From an uncultured Collinsella sp. (GTDB lineage: Bacteria > Actinomycetota > Coriobacteriia > Coriobacteriales > Coriobacteriaceae), in assembly GCA_937989875.1 (NCBI GenBank), contig CALKBO010000030.1:62001-126000 (forward strand): a stretch of 64,000 nucleotides of DNA, written 5' to 3'. The first letter of the stretch is position 1. Each line of letters starts with the position of its first letter. Shown here one piece after another: positions 1 to 6,924 of the stretch. A program made the position numbers and the translations under genes. The notes beneath the pieces are model-generated. The model worked only from the letters and a program-made list of their open reading frames with translations, made no database searches and was not told the DNA's origin.

Positions 1-1
1 C

Positions 2-2266
2 GGTATGCACGTCATTCCGGTCGAGAAGGCTATCGATGCTTCGAGCACCTCGGTGCCGATTGAGCATATCGAGCACTGGCTCGACAAATACGAGGGCAAG
101 TATGCCGCCAGCACCTGCAGCTGCCGCGCGAGCCGTCGCGTGATGGGCGAGGGCTGCGCCGACGACCCCGCCGACTGGTGCATCGCCGTGGGCGATATGG
201 CCGACTACGTGGTCGAGACCGACCGCGGCCACTATGTGACGCGCGAGGAGGTCTACGACATTTTGCGCCAGGCCGAGGACAACGGCTTTGTGCACCAGAT
301 CACCAATATCGACGGCGAGAACAAGATCTTCGCGATCTGCAACTGCAACGTCAACGTGTGCTACGCCCTGCGCACCTCGCAGCTGTTCAACACGCCCAAC
401 CTGTCGCGCTCGGCCTATGTCGCCAAGGTCGAGAAGGACAAGTGCGTGGCCTGCGGTCGCTGCGTCGAGGTGTGCCCGGCCGGCGCCGCCAAGCTCGGCC
501 AGAAGCTCTGCAGCAAAAAGGCCGGCGGACAGGTGCCCGAGTATCCGCGCCAGGAGCTGCCCGATGCCACCAAGTGGGACCACACCAAGTGGTCGCCCAA
601 CTACCGCAACGACAACCGTATCGAGACGCACGAGTCCGGCACCGCGCCCTGCAAGACGGCCTGCCCCGCGCACGTTGCCGTTCAGGGCTATTTGAAGCTC
701 GCGGCGCAGGGGCGCTATGACGAGGCGCTGGCGCTCATCAAGCGCGAGAACCCGCTGCCCGCTATCTGCGGCCGCGTGTGCAACCGCCGCTGCGAGGATG
801 CCTGCACCCGCGGCCGTGTGGATGCCGCCGTGGCTATCGACGAGGTCAAGAAGTTTATCGCCCAGCGCGATCTTGATGCCGCGACCCGCTATGTCCCGCC
901 CGTGGTGACGCCGACACGCGCTGGCGGCTTCGATCAGAAGATCGCCATCATCGGTGCCGGCCCGACCGGTCTGTCCTGCGCCTTCTATCTGGCCGAGAAG
1001 GGCTACAAGCCCGTCGTGTTCGAGAAGAACGAGCGCCCGGGCGGCATGCTCACCTACGGTATTCCCAGCTTTAAGCTGGAGAAGGACGTTATCGAGGCAG
1101 AGGTCGAGATCATTCGCCTGATGGGCGCCGAGTTCCGCTATGGCGTGGAGGTCGGTCGCGATGTGACGCTCGACGAGCTGCGCGAGCAGGGCTTTAAGGC
1201 CTTTTATGTTGCCATTGGCTGCCAGGGCGGCCGCCTCGCCGGTATTCCGGGTGAGGATGCCGAGGACGTGACCGTGGCCGTCGACTTTTTGCGCGAGGTC
1301 AACAGTGGCAAGATCGACACGCTGCCCGGCCGCACCATTGTGGTGGGCGGCGGCAACGTGGCTATCGACGTCGCGCGCAACGCCTGCCGTCTGGGCTCCG
1401 AGCACGTTGAGATGTTCTGCCTGGAGAGCGAGGCCCAGATGCCCGCCAGCGAGGAGGAGCGTCGCGAGGCCGTTGAGGACGGCGCTCACATCAGCTGCGG
1501 CTGGGGCCCCAAGGAGGTTCACCTGGACGAGGCCGGTCATGTGTGCGGCATCACCTTCAAGCGCTGCACGCGTGTCTTTGACGACGAGGGCCGTTTTGCG
1601 CCCGAGTACGACGAGAACGATCTGCGTCGTGTCGATGCCGACCGTGTAGTCATGTCGATTGGCCAGTCCATTGTGTGGGGCGACCTGCTGGCTGGCTCCA
1701 AGGTGGAGCTCGGCCGCGGCCAGGGTGCTCTTGCCGACCCCCAGACCTATCAGACTGCCGAGCCCGACATCTTTGTGGGCGGCGACGTCTACACCGGTCC
1801 GAGCTTTGCCATCGACGCCATCGCCGCCGGTCACGAGGTCGCCGTGTCCATCCATCGCTTTGTGCAGCCGGGATCCACGCTCACCATCGGCCGCAATCAG
1901 CGTCGCTACACCGCGCTCGACCGCGACGATGTCGTGATCGAGAGCTACGACAACGCGAGCCGCGAGGTGGCGCATATCGACCGCGAGCGCGAGAAGGCTG
2001 CGCCGTTTAGCGAGTACGTCGAGACCTTTACCGAGGAGCAGGTGCGCACCGAGACCGCCCGCTGCTTGGGCTGCGGTGCCTCGATCGTCGACCCCAACAA
2101 GTGCATCGGCTGCGGTCTGTGCACCACCAAGTGCGCGTTCGATGCCATCCACCTGGATCGCGATCGCCCCGAGTGCTCCACGATGGTCAAATACGAGCAA
2201 AAGCTCCCAAGCCTCGGCAAGTACGCGCTCAAGCGCGCCATCAAGATTAAGTTCGGTCGCAAGTAA
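2..2266 (+). CDS. FAD/NAD(P)-dependent oxidoreductase with iron-sulfur domains (5' partial)
   Basis: The reading frame is open to the left edge and the first ATG (base 5) has no visible ribosome binding site, so the true start probably lies outside the window. Numbering from that Met, there is a Cys-rich N-terminal part (CSC, CNCNVNVC), a 4Fe-4S motif CVACGRCVEVCP near residue 147, and a GltD/dihydropyrimidine-dehydrogenase-type cysteine domain (CKTACPAH, CGRVCNRRCEDAC) near 220-275. An FAD Rossmann motif GAGPTG is near 317, an NAD(P) motif GGGNVA near 448, and a last 4Fe-4S motif CIGCGLCTTKC near 700. This is the GltD-like electron-transfer architecture; it probably moves electrons between NAD(P)H and ferredoxin or a partner enzyme. 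HypA, a hydrogenase nickel chaperone, starts 30 bases downstream, which suggests but does not prove a hydrogenase link. Confidence 0.85.
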   Translation, partial: GMHVIPVEKAIDASSTSVPIEHIEHWLDKYEGKYAASTCSCRASRRVMGEGCADDPADWCIAVGDMADYVVETDRGHYVTREEVYDILRQAEDNGFVHQITNIDGENKIFAICNCNVNVCYALRTSQLFNTPNLSRSAYVAKVEKDKCVACGRCVEVCPAGAAKLGQKLCSKKAGGQVPEYPRQELPDATKWDHTKWSPNYRNDNRIETHESGTAPCKTACPAHVAVQGYLKLAAQGRYDEALALIKRENPLPAICGRVCNRRCEDACTRGRVDAAVAIDEVKKFIAQRDLDAATRYVPPVVTPTRAGGFDQKIAIIGAGPTGLSCAFYLAEKGYKPVVFEKNERPGGMLTYGIPSFKLEKDVIEAEVEIIRLMGAEFRYGVEVGRDVTLDELREQGFKAFYVAIGCQGGRLAGIPGEDAEDVTVAVDFLREVNSGKIDTLPGRTIVVGGGNVAIDVARNACRLGSEHVEMFCLESEAQMPASEEERREAVEDGAHISCGWGPKEVHLDEAGHVCGITFKRCTRVFDDEGRFAPEYDENDLRRVDADRVVMSIGQSIVWGDLLAGSKVELGRGQGALADPQTYQTAEPDIFVGGDVYTGPSFAIDAIAAGHEVAVSIHRFVQPGSTLTIGRNQRRYTALDRDDVVIESYDNASREVAHIDREREKAAPFSEYVETFTEEQVRTETARCLGCGASIVDPNKCIGCGLCTTKCAFDAIHLDRDRPECSTMVKYEQKLPSLGKYALKRAIKIKFGRK

Positions 2267-2296
2267 GTAGCCATAACGGGAACGGCGGAAGAAAAA

Positions 2297-2725
2297 GTGC
2301 ATGAATTGGGGATCGTTTACCACATCATTCGCGATGTCGAGAATGTGGCGCGCGCTCATGGCGTGCGTCGCGTTTCGAGCGTGACGTTGCTGCTGGGCGA
2401 AGTCTCGGGCGTCGTTCCCGACTTGCTGCTCGACGCTTGGCACTGGGCGGCAGATAAAAAGTCCATCACCGAGGGTGCGGAGCTTATTGTGGAGCCTGTC
2501 GAGGCCGTGACGCATTGCGAGGCGTGCGGCTGCGACTACGCGACGGTCGAGCACGGCAAGACCTGCCCCCATTGCGGCAGCGGCGAGACATACCTGCTGC
2601 AGGGCCAGGAGGTCATGATCAAGCAGATCGAGACCCCCGACGAGGACCCGGCAGACGCTGCTCTCGACGGTCCTTCCGACGCCCCCGACGCCGTCGACGC
2701 CGCCAACCCCCTCCACATCGCCTAA
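2297..2725 (+). CDS. hypA: Hydrogenase nickel incorporation protein HypA
   Basis: This 142-residue protein starts MHE, the N-terminal nickel-binding motif of HypA, where His2 coordinates nickel. That motif supports the GTG start at 2297. Two zinc-binding CxxC pairs follow (CEACG and CPHCG), as in the family. HypA delivers nickel to the large subunit of [NiFe] hydrogenases together with HypB. The C-terminal tail of about 25 residues is Asp/Ala/Pro-rich and extends beyond the usual 115-residue family length; I cannot assign it a role. No other hyp gene is visible, so the hydrogenase genes, if present, are probably to the left of the window or elsewhere. Confidence 0.9.
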   Translation: MHELGIVYHIIRDVENVARAHGVRRVSSVTLLLGEVSGVVPDLLLDAWHWAADKKSITEGAELIVEPVEAVTHCEACGCDYATVEHGKTCPHCGSGETYLLQGQEVMIKQIETPDEDPADAALDGPSDAPDAVDAANPLHIA

Positions 2726-2730
2726 CTTGG

Positions 2731-2810
2731 TCGTTGGGGACGTTCTTAAACGACTAGCCAATCAAGAACGTCCCCAACGACTAGTCGTTTAAGAACGTCC
2801 CCAATGACTA
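2731..2810. repeat. GGGGACGTTC-type palindromic repeat (REP-like), copy 1
   Basis: Right after hypA the 17-base sequence TCGTTGGGGACGTTCTT at 2731 is matched in reverse complement at 2764-2780, and a further inverted copy of the same core ends near 2808. The same core recurs at 32141 and 39345, with a relative at 26431. This looks like a REP-type intergenic repeat that could also fold as an RNA hairpin behind hypA. There is no transposase beside it. Confidence 0.7.
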
Positions 2811-3128
2811 CTTGCGCTAGAGCATAAGTCACGCTAATAGTCAAGTTATGTCTGTTTAAACAAAATAGCGGCAGTACAAGCGCATTCGCGCTTGCCTAAA
2901 ATCGATATTAATGAACAGCCTGCTTGTATCTGTAAAATGCACGGCTTGATGAGCGACGTCTTAGCGGGTAATGAGTCGAAAAGCAGCAACGTAACCAACT
3001 TGTAACAAACCTAGACGTTTAAACAAATAATCCAACCTTTTGCAGATTTAGCTATAATTCCACAAACCAAACAGGTATACTCCTTTCATGTCGTGTAGGA
3101 ATTACGTAGACAAAAAGGAGGTTATGTG
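2811..3128 (+). promoter_or_regulatory. AT-rich promoter and leader region of the mannose PTS operon
   Basis: About 300 bases without a gene, much richer in A+T than its surroundings. A TATAAT box lies at 3053-3058 and a TATACT box at 3075-3080; I see no convincing -35 element for either. The 8-base palindrome GTTTAAAC occurs at 2854-2861 and 3017-3024, each followed by AAA, and could be an operator. A small hairpin (AAGCGC-ATTC-GCGCTT) is near 2879-2894. AAGGAGG at 3115-3121 is the ribosome binding site of the IIAB gene. I found no sigma-54 -24/-12 element. Confidence 0.5.
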
Positions 3129-4118
3129 ATGGTAAGTATTGTTCTTGCTAGCCACGGGGACTTGGCAGCTGGAATCAAGCAGACGGGCTCGATGGTCTTT
3201 GGCGACCAGCCGTCTGTGGCCGTGGTCTCGCTCGAGCCGAGCATGGGCCCCGACGACTTCCGTGCTAAGGTCGAGGAAGCAGTCGCTTCCTTCGACGACC
3301 AGGAGCAGGTACTCTTCCTCGTTGATCTGTGGGGCGGCACGCCGTTCAACCAGATCAGCGGGCTCATCGAGGGCCACGATTCCTGGGCTATCGTCACCGG
3401 TGTCAACCTGCCTATGCTCATCGAGGCATATTCGCAGCGCTTTGACGCAAAGAACACTGCACATGCGATCGCAAAACATCTCGTGACTGAGGCTAAGGCT
3501 GGCGTGCGCGTCAAGCCCGAGTCTCTGGAGCCCGAGGAGAAGAAGCCGGCTGCGGCCGCCGCTGCTCCTGCAGGCGCCATCCCTCCGGGAACGGTTATCG
3601 GCGACGGGCATATCAAGATTGCCCACGTCCGTATCGACACCCGTCTGCTGCATGGTCAGGTGGCTACCACGTGGACCAAGCAGATCAACCCCAACCGCAT
3701 CATCGTGGTTTCCGACGGCGTTGCTCACGACGAGCTCCGCAAGACCATGATCGAGCAGGCTGCCCCTCCGGGAGTCCATGCCAACGTCGTGCCTATCAAG
3801 AAGATGGCCGAGGTCGTCAAGGACACGCGTTTTGGTGACACCAAGGCCATGCTGCTCTTCGAGAACCCGCAGGATCTGCTCAAGGCCATCGAGGCCGGCG
3901 TCGACATCAAGGAAGTCAACATCGGTTCCATGGCTCACTCCAAGGGCAAGGTCGTCGTCACCAACGCCGTCGCTATGGGCGATGACGACGTTAAGACCCT
4001 CGAGGCCCTCAAGGCCAAGGGCGTCAAGTTCGAGGTCCGCAAGGTTCCTTCGGATGCCTCCGAGGATCTCGACGCCATGTTGAAGAAAGCTAAGGCCGAA
4101 CTGGCCGCTCAAGCATAG
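3129..4118 (+). CDS. manX: PTS mannose/fructose/sorbose family IIAB component
   Basis: A fused IIA-IIB protein of 329 residues. The IIA domain (about 1-135) has the phosphorylatable His9 in LASHGD and the LWGGTPFN motif. An Ala/Pro/Glu-rich linker follows near 135-155. The IIB domain has the phosphorylated His near residue 175 in RLLHGQVATTW. Phosphate passes from HPr to IIA, to IIB, and then to the sugar crossing IIC/IID. A GTG at 3126 is in frame, but ATG 3129 sits at the better spacing behind AGGAGG. It is the first gene of a IIAB-IIC-IID operon. Mannose or glucose uptake is the likely role; the exact sugar cannot be read from the sequence. Confidence 0.92.
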   Translation: MVSIVLASHGDLAAGIKQTGSMVFGDQPSVAVVSLEPSMGPDDFRAKVEEAVASFDDQEQVLFLVDLWGGTPFNQISGLIEGHDSWAIVTGVNLPMLIEAYSQRFDAKNTAHAIAKHLVTEAKAGVRVKPESLEPEEKKPAAAAAAPAGAIPPGTVIGDGHIKIAHVRIDTRLLHGQVATTWTKQINPNRIIVVSDGVAHDELRKTMIEQAAPPGVHANVVPIKKMAEVVKDTRFGDTKAMLLFENPQDLLKAIEAGVDIKEVNIGSMAHSKGKVVVTNAVAMGDDDVKTLEALKAKGVKFEVRKVPSDASEDLDAMLKKAKAELAAQA

Positions 4119-4136
4119 TAAAGGAGGGTCCGATAC

Positions 4137-4955
4137 ATGTCTGCAATCACTATTCTGCTTGTTGCGATTGTCGCGTTGCTTGCCGGTATGGAAGGCATTC
4201 TGGATGAGTTCCAGTTCCATCAGCCGCTCGTGGCATGCACGCTTATCGGTCTCGTAACCGGTCACCTTCAGGAGGGCATCCTCCTGGGCGGTTCGCTCCA
4301 GATGATGGCCCTTGGCTGGGCTAACGTCGGCGCCGCCGTCGCGCCTGACGCCGCTCTGGCCTCGGTCGCTTCTTCGATCATCATGGTGCTCGCCCTCAAC
4401 GGCGGCGCCACTGATTCGGCCAAGGCCGTTACCGCGGCCATCGCCGTCGCCGTCCCGCTGTCGGTCGCTGGTCTGTTCCTGACCATGATCTGCCGTACCA
4501 TTGCTACCGCTATCGCTCACGCCATGGACGGTTGCGCCGAGAAGGGCGACTTCTCCGGCATCGAGCGCTGGCAGTACGCTGCCATCCTCATGCAGGGCCT
4601 TCGTATCGCCATCCCGGCAGTACTTCTGTGCGTTATCCCGGCCGAGGCTGTTACCAACGCGCTTAACGCTATGCCCGACTGGCTGTCCGGCGGCATGGCC
4701 GTCGGCGGCGGCATGGTCGCTTCCGTCGGTTACGCCATGGTCATCAACATGATGGCCACCAAGGAGACCTGGCCGTTCTTCATCCTCGGCTTTGTCCTTG
4801 CTGCCATCCCTCAGCTCACGCTGATCGCCCTTGGCCTCATCGGCATCTCCCTTGCCCTCATCTACCTTGGCCTTAAGGATCTGGCCAAGCAGGGTGGCGG
4901 CACGGGCGGTGGCTCCGGCGACCCGCTCGGCGACATTCTGAACGATTACGAGTAG
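4137..4955 (+). CDS. manY: PTS mannose/fructose/sorbose family IIC component
   Basis: A 272-residue hydrophobic protein of the EIIC-Man family. The N-terminal region AGMEGILDEFQFHQPL and the LGGSLQMMALGWANVGAAVAPD segment are characteristic of these permeases. Several membrane-spanning stretches follow, ending in a Gly/Ser-rich hydrophilic tail. With IID it forms the membrane channel that takes up sugar while IIAB phosphorylates it. AAGGAGG lies in the 18-base gap after the IIAB stop, consistent with one transcript. Confidence 0.92.
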   Translation: MSAITILLVAIVALLAGMEGILDEFQFHQPLVACTLIGLVTGHLQEGILLGGSLQMMALGWANVGAAVAPDAALASVASSIIMVLALNGGATDSAKAVTAAIAVAVPLSVAGLFLTMICRTIATAIAHAMDGCAEKGDFSGIERWQYAAILMQGLRIAIPAVLLCVIPAEAVTNALNAMPDWLSGGMAVGGGMVASVGYAMVINMMATKETWPFFILGFVLAAIPQLTLIALGLIGISLALIYLGLKDLAKQGGGTGGGSGDPLGDILNDYE

Positions 4956-4971
4956 GAGGGGAGTGATACAT

Positions 4972-5892
4972 ATGGCAGAGAACAAGATTCAGCTCACCAA
5001 GGCTGACCGTAAGAAGGTTTGCTTCCGTCATCAGTTCCTTCAGGGCTCGTGGAACTACGAGCGTATGCAGAACGGCGGCTGGTGCTTCGCAATGATCCCT
5101 GCGATCAAGAAGCTCTACACCAGCAAGGATGACCAGATTGCCGCGCTTAAGCGCCACCTGGAGTTCTATAACACCCACCCCTATGTTTCCGCCCCCGTCA
5201 TTGGCGTTACCCTCGCCCTCGAGGAGGAGCGCGCCAACGGTGCTCCGATCGATGACGTCGCCATCCAGGGCGTCAAGGTTGGTATGATGGGCCCGCTCGC
5301 CGGCGTCGGTGACCCCGTCTTCTGGTTCACCCTTCGCCCGATTCTGGGCGCTCTGGGCGCTTCCCTGGCCATGTCCGGCAGCATCGTCGGTCCGCTGCTG
5401 TTCTTCTTCGCGTGGAACATCATCCGTTACGCTTTCCTGTGGTACACGCAGGAGTTTGGCTACAAGGTCGGCTCCTCTATCGCCAAGGACCTCTCCGGCG
5501 GTCTGATGGGCAAGGTCACCGAGGGCGCTTCCATCCTGGGTATGTTCATCATCGGCGCCCTGGTCGAGCGCTGGGTGTCCATTTCCTTCACCCCGATCGT
5601 CTCCACGGTCAAGCAGTCTGCTGGCGCCTTTATCGACTGGGCTAGCCTGCCTTCCGGTTCCGAGGGTATCAAGGAAGCGCTGACGATGTACAACTCCGTC
5701 GGTGCTACCGCCCTTGATCAGATGAAGGTCACCACGCTCCAGGGTAACCTCGATCAGCTCATCCCCGGCCTTGCCGCCGTGTGCCTGACCCTGCTGGTCT
5801 GCAAGCTCCTCAAGAAGAAGGTTAGCCCGATCGTCATCATCCTGGCTCTCTTCGCCGTCGGTATCATCGGTCGCTTCTGCGGCTTCATGTAA
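4972..5892 (+). CDS. manZ: PTS mannose/fructose/sorbose family IID component
   Basis: A 306-residue EIID-Man family membrane protein. Typical features are the N-terminal hydrophilic part ending in FYNTHPYV, the GVKVGMMGPLAGVGDPVFW segment and C-terminal hydrophobic helices. A GTG at 4963 is in frame but lies on top of the GGAGGGG ribosome binding site, so ATG 4972 is preferred. It completes the IIAB-IIC-IID permease; the gap to IIC is 16 bases. A terminator-like hairpin follows about 57 bases after the stop. Confidence 0.92.
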   Translation: MAENKIQLTKADRKKVCFRHQFLQGSWNYERMQNGGWCFAMIPAIKKLYTSKDDQIAALKRHLEFYNTHPYVSAPVIGVTLALEEERANGAPIDDVAIQGVKVGMMGPLAGVGDPVFWFTLRPILGALGASLAMSGSIVGPLLFFFAWNIIRYAFLWYTQEFGYKVGSSIAKDLSGGLMGKVTEGASILGMFIIGALVERWVSISFTPIVSTVKQSAGAFIDWASLPSGSEGIKEALTMYNSVGATALDQMKVTTLQGNLDQLIPGLAAVCLTLLVCKLLKKKVSPIVIILALFAVGIIGRFCGFM

Positions 5893-5948
5893 GCACGCTT
5901 CGGCTTAAGACCGAGAGTTGCTAGGTAAGGGCTTTTGAGCCATTGAAA

Positions 5949-5992
5949 CGGACCGCACCCGGTGGGTACACTGGATGCGGTCCGATTGTTTT
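5949..5992 (+). terminator. Rho-independent terminator after the PTS operon
   Basis: CGGACCGCA at 5949-5957 pairs with TGCGGTCCG at 5976-5984 and is followed by GATTGTTTT. The loop contains TACACT (5968-5973), a good -10 box, so the DUF956 gene may start its own transcript inside this hairpin. Confidence 0.75.
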
Positions 5993-6012
5993 AATTGGAG
6001 GGCGAGGCGCGT

Positions 6013-6411
6013 ATGGCGCAATCTCAGAACAGCACGGTCGATCTGGCAACGCCGGCAACCTGCCTGATGGGGCTTACCAGCCACGGTAACGTGATGGTGG
6101 GCAATAAGGCGTTCGAGTACTATAACGAGCGCAATCCCGAGGATTATATTCAAATCCCGTGGGACGAGGTCGACTATATTGCCGCCGAGGTTTTGCGCGG
6201 CACCAAGAAGATTACGCGTTTTGCCATCTTCACCAAGGACAACGGTCACTTTACGTTTTCGACGCGCGACGACAAAGAGACGCTTCGCGCGGTCCGCAAG
6301 TACGTCGACGAGGATAAGCTCGTGCGTTCGCCCGACTTTATCGATGTGACCGCCAAGGGCGCCAAGAGCATCCCCTCCGTCATCAAAGGCCTCTTCCACA
6401 AAGGCAACTAG
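6013..6411 (+). CDS. manO: DUF956 family protein (ManO-like)
   Basis: A 132-residue protein of the DUF956/ManO family, which accompanies mannose-type PTS operons in many Gram-positive bacteria and is thought to tune them. The sequence has the family pattern of a short N-terminus, GLTSHGNVMVGNKAFEYYN and an IPWDEVDYIAAEV segment. A TTG at 5995 is in frame, but GGAGGG at 5997-6002 points to ATG 6013. It is separated from the IID gene by a terminator, so it may be made partly from its own promoter. Its biochemical function is not established. Confidence 0.85.
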   Translation: MAQSQNSTVDLATPATCLMGLTSHGNVMVGNKAFEYYNERNPEDYIQIPWDEVDYIAAEVLRGTKKITRFAIFTKDNGHFTFSTRDDKETLRAVRKYVDEDKLVRSPDFIDVTAKGAKSIPSVIKGLFHKGN

Positions 6412-6546
6412 CTCCTCATAAGTTGCGGTGAAATAGTTTCTAAATACGGCTTTAGATGCTTCAGACAGGAACTATTCCACCGCAACTTCGAAGTCTAGTC
6501 ATGCGACGTATGGCGATGCAGTAAATCTGCTACACTAGTACAACAT
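6412..6546. promoter_or_regulatory. Palindromic intergenic region and tRNA-Arg promoter
   Basis: An 18-base inverted repeat begins AGTTGCGGTG at 6421-6438 and is matched at 6470-6487 with one mismatch, leaving a 31-base loop. The lack of a T-run argues against a simple terminator. TACACT at 6531-6536 is a likely -10 box for the tRNA that begins 11 bases later. The -35 region is weak. Confidence 0.5.
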
Positions 6547-6622
6547 GCCTCCGTAGCTCAGGGGATAGAGCACCGCTCTCCTAAAGCGGGTGTCGACGGT
6601 TCGAATCCGCCCGGGGGCACCA
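6547..6622 (+). tRNA. tRNA-Arg (anticodon CCU)
   Basis: A 76-base cloverleaf including an encoded CCA end. The acceptor strands are GCCTCCG (6547-6553) and CGGGGGC (6612-6618). The D-arm is present, and the anticodon stem CCGCT/AGCGG encloses CTCCTAA with anticodon CCT. The T-loop is TTCGAAT with one mismatched pair in the T-stem. It reads AGG codons. Its 3' end is duplicated 128 bases downstream (see 6728). Confidence 0.95.
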
Positions 6623-6632
6623 GAGGAATATC

Positions 6633-6664
6633 GAGCCCGGTACCGCCTCGGTGCCGGGCTCTTC
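6633..6664 (+). terminator. Terminator after tRNA-Arg
   Basis: GAGCCCGGTACCG at 6633-6645 pairs with CGGTGCCGGGCTC at 6649-6661, followed by TTCT. A nearly identical hairpin is found at 6761-6789 as part of the duplicated segment. Confidence 0.8.
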
Positions 6665-6675
6665 TGGTCTAAGGG

Positions 6676-6700
6676 CCGGATTCGGACCGTCGACACCCGC
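6676..6700 (-). repeat. Inverted fragment of tRNA-Arg
   Basis: The 25 bases from CCGGATTCGG to CGACACCCGC are the reverse complement of the anticodon-stem/T-arm part of tRNA-Arg (about 6587-6608) with one mismatch. A tRNA fragment in reverse orientation between two direct copies of the tRNA end looks like debris of past recombination at this tRNA. Confidence 0.7.
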
Positions 6701-6727
6701 GTCACCAATTTCCCCGCGGGGGGAGTT

Positions 6728-6797
6728 TTCGAATCCGCCCGGGGGCACCAGAGGAATATCGAGCCCGGTACCGCTACGGTGCCGGGCTCTTTTGGTG
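6728..6797 (+). repeat. Direct duplicate of the tRNA-Arg 3' end and its terminator (possible attachment-site scar)
   Basis: The sequence from TTCGAATCCGCCCGGGGGCA through the terminator hairpin repeats 6600-6669. The first 47 bases are identical and there are only a few changes afterwards. The second terminator ends in TTTT. A tRNA 3' end repeated downstream is the usual footprint of an integrase-type element, but the 58 bases between the two copies contain no gene. Confidence 0.75.
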
Positions 6798-6840
6798 TTA
6801 GAGCTGCGCCGTTCCATGCTAACGGGTCGCATCAAAAGCA

Positions 6841-6875
6841 AAGCGCCCGCTTGCCGGGGGAGCAAGCGGGCGCTT
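6841..6875 (-). terminator. Terminator of the pknB operon
   Basis: AAGCGCCCGCTTGC (6841-6854) pairs with GCAAGCGGGCGCTT (6862-6875). It lies 49 bases beyond the pknB stop on the minus strand and is followed there by a TGCTTTTG stretch. Confidence 0.8.
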
Positions 6876-6924
6876 CTGAGCGAATATGTTTGCGGCGTTC
6901 GCTGCGCAGATAATAAGCAGCCGG

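Noticed and set aside
3030..3060. Sigma-54 promoter for the mannose PTS operon
   Set aside because: No TGGCAC-N5-TTGC pattern is present; the TTTTGCA near 3038 lacks the -24 partner.
3102..4985. A 627-residue minus-strand frame opposite the PTS operon
   Set aside because: Low-complexity Asp/Gly/His-rich shadow of three well-supported PTS genes.
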